A DNA stretch of 64,000 bases, taken from positions 53,439,169 to 53,503,168 of the forward strand of contig OX485806.1 of NCBI GenBank assembly GCA_950295325.1. Direction: 5' to 3'. The translations under genes were made by a program, and so were the position numbers. Positions within the stretch are counted from its first letter, which is position 1. Each line of letters starts with the position of its first letter. Source of the stretch: Polytrichum commune. Its lineage: Eukaryota; Streptophyta; Polytrichopsida; Polytrichales; Polytrichaceae. Below the pieces are notes generated by a model. It did not search any database. It was not told the origin of the DNA and saw only the letters and a list, made by a program, of their open reading frames with translations. This document shows, piece by piece, positions 11,700 through 21,778 of the stretch.

Positions 11700-12423
11700 T
11701 GAGATTCATCTGGATCCTAATCCGTTGTCAGATTATCATAAACATCGGACGAATTTCCATATTTTCACCCTGTCCAGGGTTTGGGATAAGTACCAGTAAT
11801 CCCTCTTCTAATTCGCCTTCCTCTCCAAGTTTCGTGCATTCCATCACATCGCGTTCTTCGACTTCGAATTCATCTTCGTTGGGTGCGCCCTCACTTGCAG
11901 CACCTTTGTGCTCTTCTTGCTGTCCAAAAGTTTGACCAGCCATTGTCTCAATTTCTTCGCACTGAACACATCAAGGCAAGGAAGACTCTGACTGAAGTTT
12001 AATACTCATCTTTCAATATTTTAGGGTCTTAGAACTTACAACTTTATCGATCCCTTCTTCGTCACTGTCGTGTTCGAATCCCAAAGAACCACTCTTCGAT
12101 GATGAGCGCCTTCTACATTCTTGCTCTTCAATTGCATTATTCTTGTCCCCTCCATCTTCACCCTCAACATTTTCTACAACAGCATCCAGGTTCAACACCC
12201 GCATCTTGATAGTCTTCCCAAACATTTCTGGCTCGTCCTCATCGTTCTTATTTGCTTCATCTACTAGTCGATCGTCTTCGCAATAACCAGACGAATCCCT
12301 CTTCCGCAACGCGTTCCGTCGCAAAGCCTTGGACCCACTGAATTTCATACCCCCCCCCCCTCTTCTTCTTCCTGCCCCGCCCTGCGTCATTCACTTTATC
12401 TATTTTGCTACTTGTACCCTCCA
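11700..12423 (-). CDS. Small acidic protein gene on the MULE, two exons, frameshift in a G tract
   Basis: ATG at 12423 opens a lysine/arginine-rich start (GRGRKKKRG) that runs into a tract of eleven G (plus-strand C at 12350-12360). The following exon (12349 to about 12040; KALRRNALRKRD...) is in another frame, so the tract has lost or gained a base. A donor (GTT/GTAAGTTC) and an acceptor (GTGTTCAG near 11965) join it to an acidic stretch, MAGQTFGQQEEHKG...EEGELEEG (11943-11728). I do not recognise the family. It lies head to head with the transposase gene, sharing the spacer 12424-13039. Confidence 0.4.
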
Positions 12424-13039
12424 TGGCTGGATACTTCGATCAAAGAACACAAATTTGTAAAACAACGATAACACCCTAAATCCAACTACAACGCAACTTG
12501 TATTTGAATGACCTAGTCCTCCGAATCCCTTTCCTTTATATTTGATTTCTGGCAAGCTATGTCATCGAATTATAATCCCGCGTTTAATAAAACGCGGAAT
12601 CCGATATTAGATATCTGACAACACTGCCATCAGTTACTAATCTATTTCGAATTTGTCAATATATTTACGCATCTCCCGTGACAATGACGGCCTCCATAAA
12701 TATTTTTCCATACAAGGTACAGACACCTCTAAGGTTTAACTTCAGCATTTCGGCATAGCATATATTGGGTAATCAAGAATGTGTTATTATTTGGTGCGTA
12801 GGAAAATTAGTCTATACTGACATGTATCATATTTAGTGGTCATAAAGTAATGACTATTACTGGAGTACATTCTAATCCTATATGAAACAGGTTGTCCAAA
12901 ATTTACTTTAATAAATTTTGACTATTAATTGATCTAATAGGTTGTCAAATATTCGGGTATTTGTGTCTACCCAAAGTGTATATAATACCCGATTGTTGGT
13001 ACCCTTTTACTTCATGTCATCTCATCATATTCTTCTTCA
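12424..13039. promoter_or_regulatory. Divergent promoter region of the MULE
   Basis: AT-rich spacer between the minus-strand small gene and the plus-strand transposase genes. A TATA-like box, TATATAATA, sits at 12979-12987, 53 bp before the ATG at 13040. No comparable box is obvious on the other strand. Confidence 0.5.
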
Positions 13040-13477
13040 ATGGGTACTGACTCACGCCTCCCAAGCCTTGCTCCATTAGATGCTCCTGGTTCATCTCAAA
13101 TTCACACCACGTTTTCCTTCGATGGATCTCCAGGCGTCAACAACATGAAGAATCTCAATCCACCTGACTGCTCAGTTACTCCTGCGGTCGTCGTTCACAC
13201 TCCTAAACCACAGACTCCATCTTTGCGGGCAGTTGATGCAACACTGATACAGAACAAGTCTACTTTCAAGATTCATGCCTATTCTAGAGTAGGGGTTATT
13301 AAACCTGGCACGTACTCTAGATCCATATTGAGGAGTGCCAAAGGTCAGAAACTCGATTGTGCAGGATGCACTGCAGTTCGTAGTTTAGGGATTGACCATT
13401 GTCATAAACATGACAATGACAAATATGGCAAAGGGCCCCATATGGCAAAGGCCTCATTTTCGTCTGGCACTCCATGA
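13040..13477 (+). CDS. MULE-encoded protein of unknown function, 145 aa
   Basis: First frame after the TATA-like box. The C-terminal half has a cysteine/histidine group, CAGCTAVRSLGIDHCHKHDND, which could bind zinc; the N-terminal half is serine/proline-rich. It may be a separate short protein or the first exon of the transposase. No splice donor is clear before its stop at 13477. Confidence 0.45.
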   Translation: MGTDSRLPSLAPLDAPGSSQIHTTFSFDGSPGVNNMKNLNPPDCSVTPAVVVHTPKPQTPSLRAVDATLIQNKSTFKIHAYSRVGVIKPGTYSRSILRSAKGQKLDCAGCTAVRSLGIDHCHKHDNDKYGKGPHMAKASFSSGTP

Positions 13478-13679
13478 TGTATTGTTCACAATACTGTTCA
13501 TACAGTTTATTAATATTTCTCATAATTTACCAAACATTTTCTGACTACATTCTGTATATGTCTGGGATGTCCAACGTCTTCATCAACCTCTCATGTATAT
13601 ATCCCATTGTTTCCTTTCGATCCCCCTTTTGCAAATTCCTTCTCACATAGCATTGTCAAATTGTTTCTCAATGTCTTCC

Positions 13680-14249
13680 GCTGCTGTCCAAGCTCCACTC
13701 GTCGATGTCATCAAATTTGTTTCTCCTGGATCTCTTATCCCTACATGCATACCTCCTGGCCCTCATGGAACCGCTGATCTCACTCCCCAGTGGCTATCCA
13801 TTCGTTTTGGTTTCGATGCTGATAGCTTATGGTTAGAGACAGATGTTGTCGATCCGGAAACTCAAAATGTCCTTTATTCCTTATACGTCCAGCCCGTTAC
13901 GTTAGACAATAATGCTTGCGTTTGGAAACTCAAGCCCGGAAGGTATCGCGTCTTTGGCTTGTCAAAGTCCATGAATGCTACTACAGTCCTCCTCACTCCT
14001 CGCAGTTCCTCTACATTGTGCACTGAAGCCCCCTTACTATCTCGTGTCAAGATCGAGCCAGGTCTCCGCGTTAGCATCGATTTGTCCGATTCTTCTGATG
14101 ATGAGGGGATACCTTCCCATCCATCAATCCGGTCTACTGCTAAGCGTCCATCTCCCTCCTCTTCTCAAGATTCACGTAGGACTACTCCTTTCATTATACC
14201 CTTGCAAACTACAAAACTGATAAACATTTTCCCTCCCTTCGTTCCCTAA
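13680..14249 (+). CDS. Probable N-terminal part of the MULE transposase
   Basis: ATG at 13680 (MSSAAVQAPLVDVIKFV) opens 190 codons that fold plausibly up to VKIEPGLRVSIDLSDSSDDEG and then become serine-rich. The motif VKIEPG...IDLSDSSDDE looks like a SUMO attachment or SUMO-interacting region (hydrophobic-x-hydrophobic followed by serines and acids). The frame ends at 14249, six bases before the transposase frame at 14255, so one frameshift or a short intron could separate two parts of one protein. Confidence 0.5.
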   Translation, partial: AAVQAPLVDVIKFVSPGSLIPTCIPPGPHGTADLTPQWLSIRFGFDADSLWLETDVVDPETQNVLYSLYVQPVTLDNNACVWKLKPGRYRVFGLSKSMNATTVLLTPRSSSTLCTEAPLLSRVKIEPGLRVSIDLSDSSDDEGIPSHPSIRSTAKRPSPSSSQDSRRTTPFIIPLQTTKLINIFPPFVP

Positions 14250-14254
14250 GTAGC

Positions 14255-15693
14255 ATGCATGGAAACAAGTCAGTTCTTAAGAAACTGAATTATGATTCCA
14301 TCTGTACTGAAAACGTAGATTTCCTGCCACCGTCGTTCAATGGGGATGTAATCTTCATTCTTCCTCCCACCCTTCCAACTGCCGTCCATAAGAATGCTAA
14401 ATCTATGGAAGGTATGGACAAACGTTACGATGGCCATATATGGACAAAGACTATGACTACTAACATCAGTAACACGCTGGGGCTGTCATTCCGGTCGTCT
14501 AACTGTGTAGGTCATCTTCAATGCCACAATCCCAAATGTGGGTTTCTGCAGCGGCCTGAACGCGCATATGGAGTGAACGAGGTCGAGTTTGAAGGTTCTT
14601 CCAAAGATGCCTTCCCTCTTGCAGACGCTCCACCTCCAACTTCAACATTAGTCTGTAAGATCTGTAAAGAACCTCCTGTTTGTGTAGCATCTTGTGATGC
14701 AAAAATCTTCTACGTTTTTGGAGATGATACGCAAGAGCATGCTTGCGTCCATGTAGGCAACCACAAACATCCTGTCAAGGTAGGAGACTATAGGGGCACG
14801 CGGAAGATAATCGACGATTTTCTCGAACAACATGTTGAGCGCAACCTGCAGGCTACCATTTCCAAAATAGTCTTAGAAACTAGCAAGGATATTTTAGGTA
14901 ACGTATTGCTCCGCGAAGAAGACGACCCTCCCACCTTACTTTCTCTGGAACAGCTAAAGCCTATCTTCCAATGCTGCAAGGAGCTCAACTCCCCCAACTT
15001 AAAAAACCGTGTCTACAGTTTCAAGTATCTACGCAGATATGGCGTTCTTGATGGCATCACTAAGCTCAGAGGGCTTAGCAACTGGGCCTACGTGCAACGA
15101 AACATGTTTCCAGGCCAAGGTGACGACTCCGACAAGGTTTTCATCTTCAAGATGTCCGAGGTGGGACCTGGCAGCGGTGTTGATCTTGTCCACCGAATGC
15201 AACCTAGCGGAGATTTAGAGCACTCATGGATGATGTTTGACCACGTCAAACAAGTTGCCAACTAGACCACCATGGCCTACCACGTGTACGACTCCTCTTA
15301 CGAACGTGTACTCACCATTGCTTGCTGTGATTTCCAGTCTGAGGACAAAGATGCTCAACTCGTTTTCTGGAAGAACCTTAACCATGTCATGGGTAGGCAT
15401 GGAATACACAAGCCGTAGTTCAAAGGTTTCATGGCTGATAGTGCGCAAGGCAATTGGAACGCTGTGCGCATCATCTACGGATCCGGAGACCCAAAGATAC
15501 CCATGGAAGGCTGCGAACGAACGTGTTATTTCCATTGGGCGCAATCCCTAGAAAAACACACCAAACAATACATCGTGCACGAATTGCAAGATCAACACAA
15601 GAAATTGTGTATGCAGTACAAAGATGCACGGTCTGTGGCAGAGGCTGAAACACGTTACTTGGCAATCAAAGCCAGGTGGACATCTTCGGGTGC
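14255..15693 (+). pseudogene. MULE transposase, N-terminal zinc domain and DDE core, two TAG stops, truncated by an LTR
   Basis: The first 336 codons contain a cysteine/histidine module (HLQCHNPKCGFLQR, then CKICKEPPVCV...HACVHVGNHKHPV), typical of the DNA-binding part of MULE transposases. Next comes the DDE core: YHVYDSSYERV (first aspartate) and MADSAQGNW (second aspartate, codon 15437-15439), then CERTCYFHWAQSLEKH, matching the C...H signature of the family. TAG codons at 15263-15265 and 15416-15418 break an otherwise continuous frame. The frame enters LTR sequence at about 15694. The third acidic residue is not seen and was probably lost with the rearrangement. Confidence 0.85.
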
Positions 15694-16758
15694 AACTACA
15701 ACAACCCGAACCATACTAGGCAACTATGGCCTCACAATGCGCCAATTCCCATGGACGCCTTGCCGTTTGGCCTCGGGTGGGTGAGGCCACACCACCTCAC
15801 CATGAGGAGTGCCCGAAACACCATGGGCACAAGGGGGACCCCGGAGTGACACCCGGGACTTGTGGCGCCATTGGTGAGAGGGCCCAAGTGATCCTAGTGT
15901 GGGTGAGGGCCCCGGGCGTTGGGAACGCCTCCCACCCACGAAGATTAGGAGGCACAAGGGTAAGGCCATGAGTTATGCGTAGCTCATGGCGTGGTGATTC
16001 TAGAAAGCTCAAGAACACCTCAATCGGAGGTGTGAGCTAGGAGTTATGGCCATTTGAGTGGGGCGCTGTCCCAGGACAGCGCCCTGGTACAGCAGTGCCT
16101 GGGAGTGATTACCAGGACTGCCAAGGTTCAAACAGGCATAACTTCCTCAAGACTTGCTCCAATGGGGCAAGTGAGGAGTCCATCGGCATCTACATGAAGC
16201 GTAGATGAGGATGAAGTGGTTGGTTGTTATGATCAGACATCATACAAGGAAGTTATGATGGTCTGAAGCTGCTGGGGGGGTTCTAGGCCCAGCAGCTAAA
16301 GGAAAATGTCCACTTGGCCCCAACTCTTGGTGGAGAGACAAGAGGTTGGTTGACGGTGGGGTAGGGGCCCCGCGTGAAGTCCTAGAGGCTTATATGGGTG
16401 AGGTGGTGTGGCCTCACCCACCCGAGGCCGAACGGCAAGGCCTCCATGGGTTTTGGCCTATTGTGAGGCCATAGTTGCCTAGTATGGTTCGGGTTGTTGT
16501 AGTGTTGCTCCGGCAACGCGATGATCAACATAGGATTGGACTTCCATGGATGGAAGTCCACATTGGGGAAATGGGTTACCAATTAAGGGGTGAGTCCCGA
16601 AAGCAAAGTAGGAGGGTTGGTTCCCTCCTATGAACTATTGGTCCGGGGTAAGAGGAGCTATCCATTAGCATGGCGGAATGCGAAGGGTTAGCGCTCGTAA
16701 CCTTTGCTAGAAACGAAAATTGGCAAGATTATTAAGGGACCTAGCAAGGGTTGCGACA
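15694..16758 (+). mobile_element. Rearranged chromovirus LTR inside the MULE, with an inverted duplicate at its left end
   Basis: From about 15805 to 16758 this is a plus-oriented LTR ending GGGTTGCGACA. Its normal start (TGTCGCGCACC) is replaced by about 110 bp (15694-15803) that are the inverted copy of its own segment at 16399-16512. No matching target duplication is visible. The transposase coding on the two sides does not join smoothly, so MULE sequence was lost. Confidence 0.8.
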
Positions 16759-16983
16759 ACTTCCCCAAAAGCAAAGCGTTCCTGTGAGCCGCACGTTCAA
16801 CAGTTCAGCACCGCCACCGGATCTGTCACAGGTTCCAATGCCAGATAATGCGGACATTTATCCAAAAACACGAAAGTCAAAGAACATGCGCCGCTCAATC
16901 ATTTGTGCCAGTTCGAAGCACATGCAGAACATTTATTCCGCTAGAGCAATGAAGGCAAGTATTCTGAAGGTAGTAATGATACC
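16759..16983 (+). pseudogene. MULE transposase, segment before the SWIM domain
   Basis: Reads LPQKQSVPVSRTF...KSKNMRRSIICASSKHMQNIYSARAMKASILKVVMIP and is then cut by the MITE at ATGATACC. The frame continues at 17925 with MIPQPGFGCVV after one copy of the duplication. It is the hinge between the DDE core and the SWIM finger. Confidence 0.65.
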
Positions 16984-17924
16984 CAGGGTTGTTTATCGCG
17001 ACGTCATGACGGGGTCGTGCCGTCATGACGCGTCGTGTCGGGTCGGACCCCTCCGTCACGACACAATAGGCTCCTCGTAGGGTCAAACTAGGGTCAACCT
17101 AGTAGGGTGGGTAAAATACTTACCTTCTTGCCAAGGTGGCGTCCTATGTGGCAAAAAATGATGACGTGGATGTGCATATTTCCCTTGGCATGTAAACCAT
17201 TTTGCCATTGTGTTTACCATTTTGTTAAAATCAAAGTAATAAAATATTACTAAGGAGGGTGTAGGTCGGACGGGGGAGAGGGTCGGACGGGAGGGTCAGA
17301 CAGGGGGAACGGGTGGGGAGCGCGGGCCGACGTGTGGGAACGCGGGGGAACGTGGGGTCGGATGGGGGTGAGGGTCGGGCGGGGGGGGGCGGACGGGGGG
17401 GGGGGGGGGAACGCGGGGAGCGTGTGGGAACGTGGGGAGCGGGGGATGGGAGCGGGTTTAGGAGGTTTGGATAGGACGGGATGGATGGGAACGGGATTAG
17501 GGGAACGGGGGAGGGGGGAGGGGAACGGGAGGGAGGACGGGGGGTCGGACGGGAGGGTCGGACGGGAAAAGGGAGGACGGGAAAGGGAGGACGGGGGGGT
17601 CGGACGGGAGGGAACGTAGGGAACGGGTTAGGGAACATGTTAATGGGCTAAGGGACCGAGGTTAGGATACGGGGAACGGGGGCGGACGGGCGCTAGTAAT
17701 TTTATTCCCCACTTTACCTCTAGTTTGCTGACATGTCATCACACGTGGACATCGTAACTCCTACGTGTCCGCAATGGGGTAATGTAAATACACAAAAAAA
17801 TCGGTAAAATTCAAGTCCGGCAGGATAAAGACATCATCCGGCATAATGTCGTGACGGATACGTGTCGTGACAGCACGACATTATGTCGGGATTACCCTCC
17901 GTCACGACACAATAGACAACCCTG
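16984..17924. mobile_element. Non-autonomous hAT-type element (MITE) with G-rich core
   Basis: 941 bp bounded by CAGGGTTGT...ACAACCCTG inverted repeats and flanked by the perfect 8-bp duplication ATGATACC (16976-16983 and 17925-17932). TCCGTCACGACACAATAG occurs near both ends in the same orientation. No transposase is encoded. The core (17255-17680) is almost only G and A on the plus strand, with many runs of three or more G. Confidence 0.9.
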
Positions 17925-17932
17925 ATGATACC

Positions 17933-18230
17933 TCAACCCGGTTTTGGATGCGTTGTAACTTTGCAATCTAAACCAGCTCCCACGAAATCAGTTTACCATC
18001 TCTCAATCGGTGCCTACCCAGACTGCAATTGCCCAGCGTTCAAAGAGACAATGGCTAAGCTAGGTAGACGCGGGTGTCCATTCCGACCTTGTAAGCATCT
18101 TTACTATCTCTACGTACAAGTCTGCAAACTAGAGGCCGACCATGACCTCTTCATGCATGCGCCTACCCTCAGTTTCAAGGAGGTGAAAACAATTCTTGAA
18201 AGGGGGATCTTAGCCCATGCTACAGTTTAA
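17933..18230 (+). pseudogene. MULE transposase, SWIM zinc-finger C-terminus
   Basis: The passage YHLSIGAYPDCNCPAF...GCPFRPCKHLYYLY shows the SWIM pattern CxC...CxH, which in MULE transposases lies C-terminal to the DDE core and helps bind DNA. The frame ends at 18230 and no stop interrupts this segment. It is separated from the rest of the transposase by two later insertions. Confidence 0.85.
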
Positions 18231-18697
18231 AGTCAACGGCTTTATTTATTAGTCTCATATATATGTTCTTTTTCATAAACGTGTATGACACACGTCACTC
18301 TATGTAATTTCACAATTTAGTGAATACGTATATATAAATATATTTTTTATATATATTATTTTTTCGCTATGTTAAATTTATGAATCAGTTGTACTTGTCC
18401 TTCACTTGTGCTCTTCCGTGAACATGTGTCCTTGTAGTTCTCTTCAATGAAGTCATCTATTTCCTCTAAAATTCGGTCACATATAATTTTTTTCCATATG
18501 TCAAGCCCATTTTGCACGGTTATGGGTACTAAATTCCACGGCCATAAGGCTCATATATTCGAATATTCCGAAGAATATACTATTTGAAATAATAATAATT
18601 TTATTTTTGGAAATTTTATTACTAAAAATGAAAACTCTCCGCTCGAAATTCAGAAAATCTACGTTCTACGCTCTACGCTCATGCCCTAGCAACGCCC
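18231..18697 (-). repeat. Right arm and right terminal inverted repeat of the MULE
   Basis: AT-rich 3' flank of the transposase. The terminal 60-75 bp (about 18625-18697) pair with the left end: CGCTCATGCC and GAAATTCAGAAAA on the plus strand mirror GCATGAGCG and TTTTCGTGAATTTC. It ends ...AACGCCC before the target duplication. Confidence 0.8.
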
Positions 18698-20165
18698 AAA
18701 GAATTTTGACATACAAACGCAAGTGAGCGCCAAGTCATTGCGGTGGCATGATAATTTGGCGCTTATGAAGGTGGATTTGATCCACAAACCGGACCGTGGA
18801 AATGTGGTGCCGGATGCACTAAGTAGACCGGAAGAGTTCCAAGCAATGAGAACCATCCAAACCTTGTGGCTAATGTGTGCTGGCCAATGAAACTTGTGAT
18901 GCAAGATACGGAAGGGGTAAATTAACTACCCTAAAGTACAAAAATTTTAGGTGAGCTTCGCAAGAGCAAGGTGCTCAAAGAGGTTAAGCTGTTGGACGGA
19001 TTGTTCAAGCATAAGCAAAGCTGGGTGTATGTGCCACAAGGCAAGTTGAGGCTATCGGTTCGAAAAGAAGAATGTGATAGTCACATTGCCGGCCATAGAA
19101 GAGAAAGAAAAAACCGTTATAGAATGGTGTCAAGGAGGTATCATTGGTGGTGCATAAAGGAGGATATAACCCACTTTGTGAAGGCGTGAATAAAGTGCCA
19201 AGTGAACCGAGCCTCTTACCAAAAGCAAGGCGGTTTCTTGCAACCGTTGCCTATCCCGTCAGCGCCATGGCATAGTATGTGCATGGACTTGATCACAAGT
19301 TTGCCGGAGTCACATGGGTATGATGCCATTTTGTTGATGGTAGAGCGGTTTGCCAAGTTGGCACACATGATGCCGATTGTGGGAACCATGACCGTGTTGG
19401 ACACCGCATAGCCTTTTTCAAATGATGGTTGAGGCACCACGGGTTGCCAAGAGTGATTGTGTGGGATCAAGATCCAAAGTTCACAAGTGCATTTTCAATG
19501 CATTTCTCTAATGTGGTCGGAATGAAACTAAGGTTTAGCACGACCTTGCATTCCCAAATGGATGGGAAAGCGGAACATTTGAATGGAGTCTTGAAGCAAT
19601 ACTTGAGGAACTTGGTGGGGGCGGACCAAGGAGATTGGGCGGACTATGTGGGTCGAGCGGAGTGTAATTGCAATGTAGGCACGCACTTGGCTACCAAGGG
19701 GTGGTCTTTCGTGGTGGCTTATGGAGTGGATGTGCTCCAACCTATTGACCTAGTTCTTGAGGGGGCACATTCAACACTAGAGTTCAACCAAGATGGTGAG
19801 GACTTGGCCAAGGATGGTAAACAAGTCTTGGAGATGAGCAAGTTGTTGGTGGAGAAAGCCCGGAAGTGCTACGAAGTGCAAGTCAATGCCGCAAGACGCA
19901 AAGTGGAGTATGAGGTGGGCCTAAAAGATGCTGTTGAGTGAGGACAACTTCACCTTGGAAGGCCTCACTCCAAAGTTCATATCCAAAATTGGAGCCTCGT
20001 ATTCCATGGTGGAACAAGTGTGCAAGGACATATATAATTTGGAATTACCTCCCGAGATCAAAGTGCATCCCACATTTCATGTCTCATTCCTAAAGCCATT
20101 TAAGGAACCCACCTTGTGGCCCGATTACAACCAAAAGATTATGCCACCTCCCGACCTTGTGGAGG
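18698..20165 (+). pseudogene. RNase H end and integrase of the chromovirus
   Basis: Resumes after the MULE with SLRWHDNLALMKVDLIHKPDR and VVPDALSRP, the end of RNase H. The zinc-binding part is unreadable. The integrase core has CMDLITSLP (first aspartate), VWDQDPKF (second) and DGKAEHLNG (glutamate), spread over frames 19202-19411 and 19429-19941. A 20-kDa-type tail follows at 19928-20165, with LTPKFISKIGASYSM and HPTFHVSFLKPF, typical of the GPY/F-like end of chromovirus integrases. Multiple stops and frameshifts. Confidence 0.82.
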
Positions 20166-20335
20166 TCATTTGGAACATGAGGTAGGAGGGCATCCTGAAG
20201 TGTAGGAAGCCTAAGTGAAAAGGAAAGAAAATGTACAAATGAGTACTTGATGAAATGGTGAGGATACCATGATTAAGAAACCGTTTGGGTAGCCGCATGA
20301 GACATGATGAACGGCAATGAATTGGTGAAGCACTT
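20166..20335 (+). pseudogene. Decayed chromodomain of the integrase tail
   Basis: After PPPDLVEV the translation, broken by stops, follows a chromodomain: EGILKCRKPK, YLMKW.GYHD, ETVWVAA.DM, NELVKHFEE. Chromodomains in this position define chromoviruses and direct integration to marked chromatin. Stops at nearly every second motif show long inactivity. Confidence 0.7.
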
Positions 20336-21186
20336 TGAAGAAACTTAGGCTAGACATTCCAATGAAAAGAAGTGTAGGCATTTATGAGGACATCAATCTC
20401 CTTTAGTGGGGGAGAGACGCTAGTAGCACACTTAGCTTCGAGGCTAATTATTCCACAACATGAACTTGTTCTTTGGCTTGAGGGAATAAAGTCCAAACTT
20501 TAGTGGTGCAAAGAGAAAAGTATGAGATGAGGTCCTAGTCTTGTACTTGTGTTTGGTTAATGCAAGAGGGGGAATAGACATGCCAAACTAGGTTGGGTAA
20601 GCCGAGTAATTGGGGGCCATGGCTTGGAGGGGCCTTGGATAAAACCAAGAAACTTCTTAGTTGTGGGTTTCTCCGGGCGGGGGCAAGGTGATGGCGCGTG
20701 CTCATAAAAGTGCTACCCGCGAGCTAACGAGAGTTGGCACATGGGAGTCATGAACCCATGTCTCGAAAGAGCACAGTGGGAACCGAGTCAGGCGGGACTT
20801 GGCATCACCCCCGTGCGATCGAGGCGTGGCTTAACAATGGAAAGCCATCTCGGAGTTGCAACCGAGACAACTTAGTGGAAGCGTTGAGATCTCCCCTAGA
20901 TGTGTTATATTAGGCTAGTGGAGCCCAATGGGGGAGACCCCAAATGACGGGCAACCCAAGTGAATTCCAAAGTAGGTGGGTCTCGTATAGGTTAGGTTAT
21001 TGGAGGAAAGATCCAAGGTCGCTAAGGGAAAACCTAGGAACAAAACCTTTGGGACTATGCCAAATTTGAAGATGCATTGTGGGGGTCGCGCCCTAAGGTG
21101 AACACAATGCCGCACCATAGAGGATGGCAACTTGAGAATTGGTGTGCCGACTACGAGTATAGTCGATGAGGGCATCGACTTCGTTT
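20336..21186 (+). other. 3' untranslated region of the chromovirus
   Basis: No coding evidence. Contains GTGGGGGAGAGACGCTAGTAGCAC (20407), typical of the spacer after plant gypsy pol genes, and unmatched sequence up to the polypurine tract. Confidence 0.6.
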
Positions 21187-21198
21187 GGTGGGGGTAAG
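21187..21198 (+). other. Polypurine tract of the chromovirus
   Basis: GGTGGGGGTAAG sits immediately before the TGTCGCGCACC start of the 3' LTR, where the plus-strand primer is expected. One T interrupts the purines on each side of the G run. Confidence 0.7.
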
Positions 21199-21778
21199 TG
21201 TCGCGCACCTCTCCATGAGGAGTGCCCAAAACACCATGGGCACAAGGGGGACCCTGGAGTGACACCCGGGACTTGTGGCGCCGTTGGTGAGAGGGCCCAA
21301 ATGATCCTAATGTGGGTGAGGGCCCCGGGCGTTGGGAACGCCTCCCACCCACAAAGATTAGGAGGCACAAGGGTAAGGCCATGATCTATGCGTAGCTCAT
21401 GGTGTGGTGATTCTAGAATGCTCAAGATAACCTCAATCGGAGGTGTGAGCTAGGAGTTATGGCCATTTGAGTGGGGCGCTGTCCCGGGACAGCGCCCTGG
21501 TACAGCAGTGCCTGGGAGTGATTACCGGGACTGCCAAGGTTCAAACAGGCATAACTTCCTCAAGACTTGCCCGAATGGGGCAAGTGAGGAGTCCATCGGC
21601 ATGTACGTGAAGCGTAGCTGAAGACGGAGTGGTTGGCTGTTATGATCAGACATCATACAAGGAAGTTATCATGGTCTGAAGCTGCTGGGGGGATTCTAGG
21701 CCCAACAGCTAAAGGAGAATGTCCATTGGCCCCAACTCTTGGTGGATAGACAAGAGGTTGGTTGATGGTGGGGTAGGG
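21199..21778 (+). repeat. 3' LTR of the chromovirus, first part
   Basis: Starts TGTCGCGCACCTCTCC and matches the other LTRs until the hAT insertion. A short continuation lies at 23295-23322 (GGGTAGGGGCCCCGCG...AAGTCCTA). The remaining third or so is missing and replaced by a gag fragment of another family. Confidence 0.88.

Larger units (their letters stand above)
3786..18697. mobile_element. Mutator-like DNA transposon (MULE), 14.9 kb, with extra cargo gene
   Basis: Both ends begin GGG and share an imperfect terminal inverted repeat (GCATGAGCGTAGAGCG... then TTTTC.TGAATTTC). The flanks carry the 11-bp target duplication AAAGAATTTTG at 3775-3785 and 18698-18708, and the interrupted RNase H gene continues across it. 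Inside are a transposase with SWIM zinc finger on the plus strand (13040-18230) and a spliced gene on the minus strand (5312-11170). The element contains later insertions at 15694-16758 and 16984-17924, so it was about 12.9 kb when it arrived. Nonsense codons in both genes show it is no longer autonomous. Confidence 0.9.

Noticed and set aside
15724..16018. Protein-coding frames within the TGTCGC LTRs (RSQRPGPSPTLG...-type products)
   Set aside because: The same frames recur in every LTR copy on both strands and are by-products of GC-rich palindromic LTR sequence.
17231..17638. Long open frames on both strands in the G-rich tract (proline- and glycine-rich products)
   Set aside because: They result from the base bias (no A/T for stops) inside a MITE and have no start context or motif.
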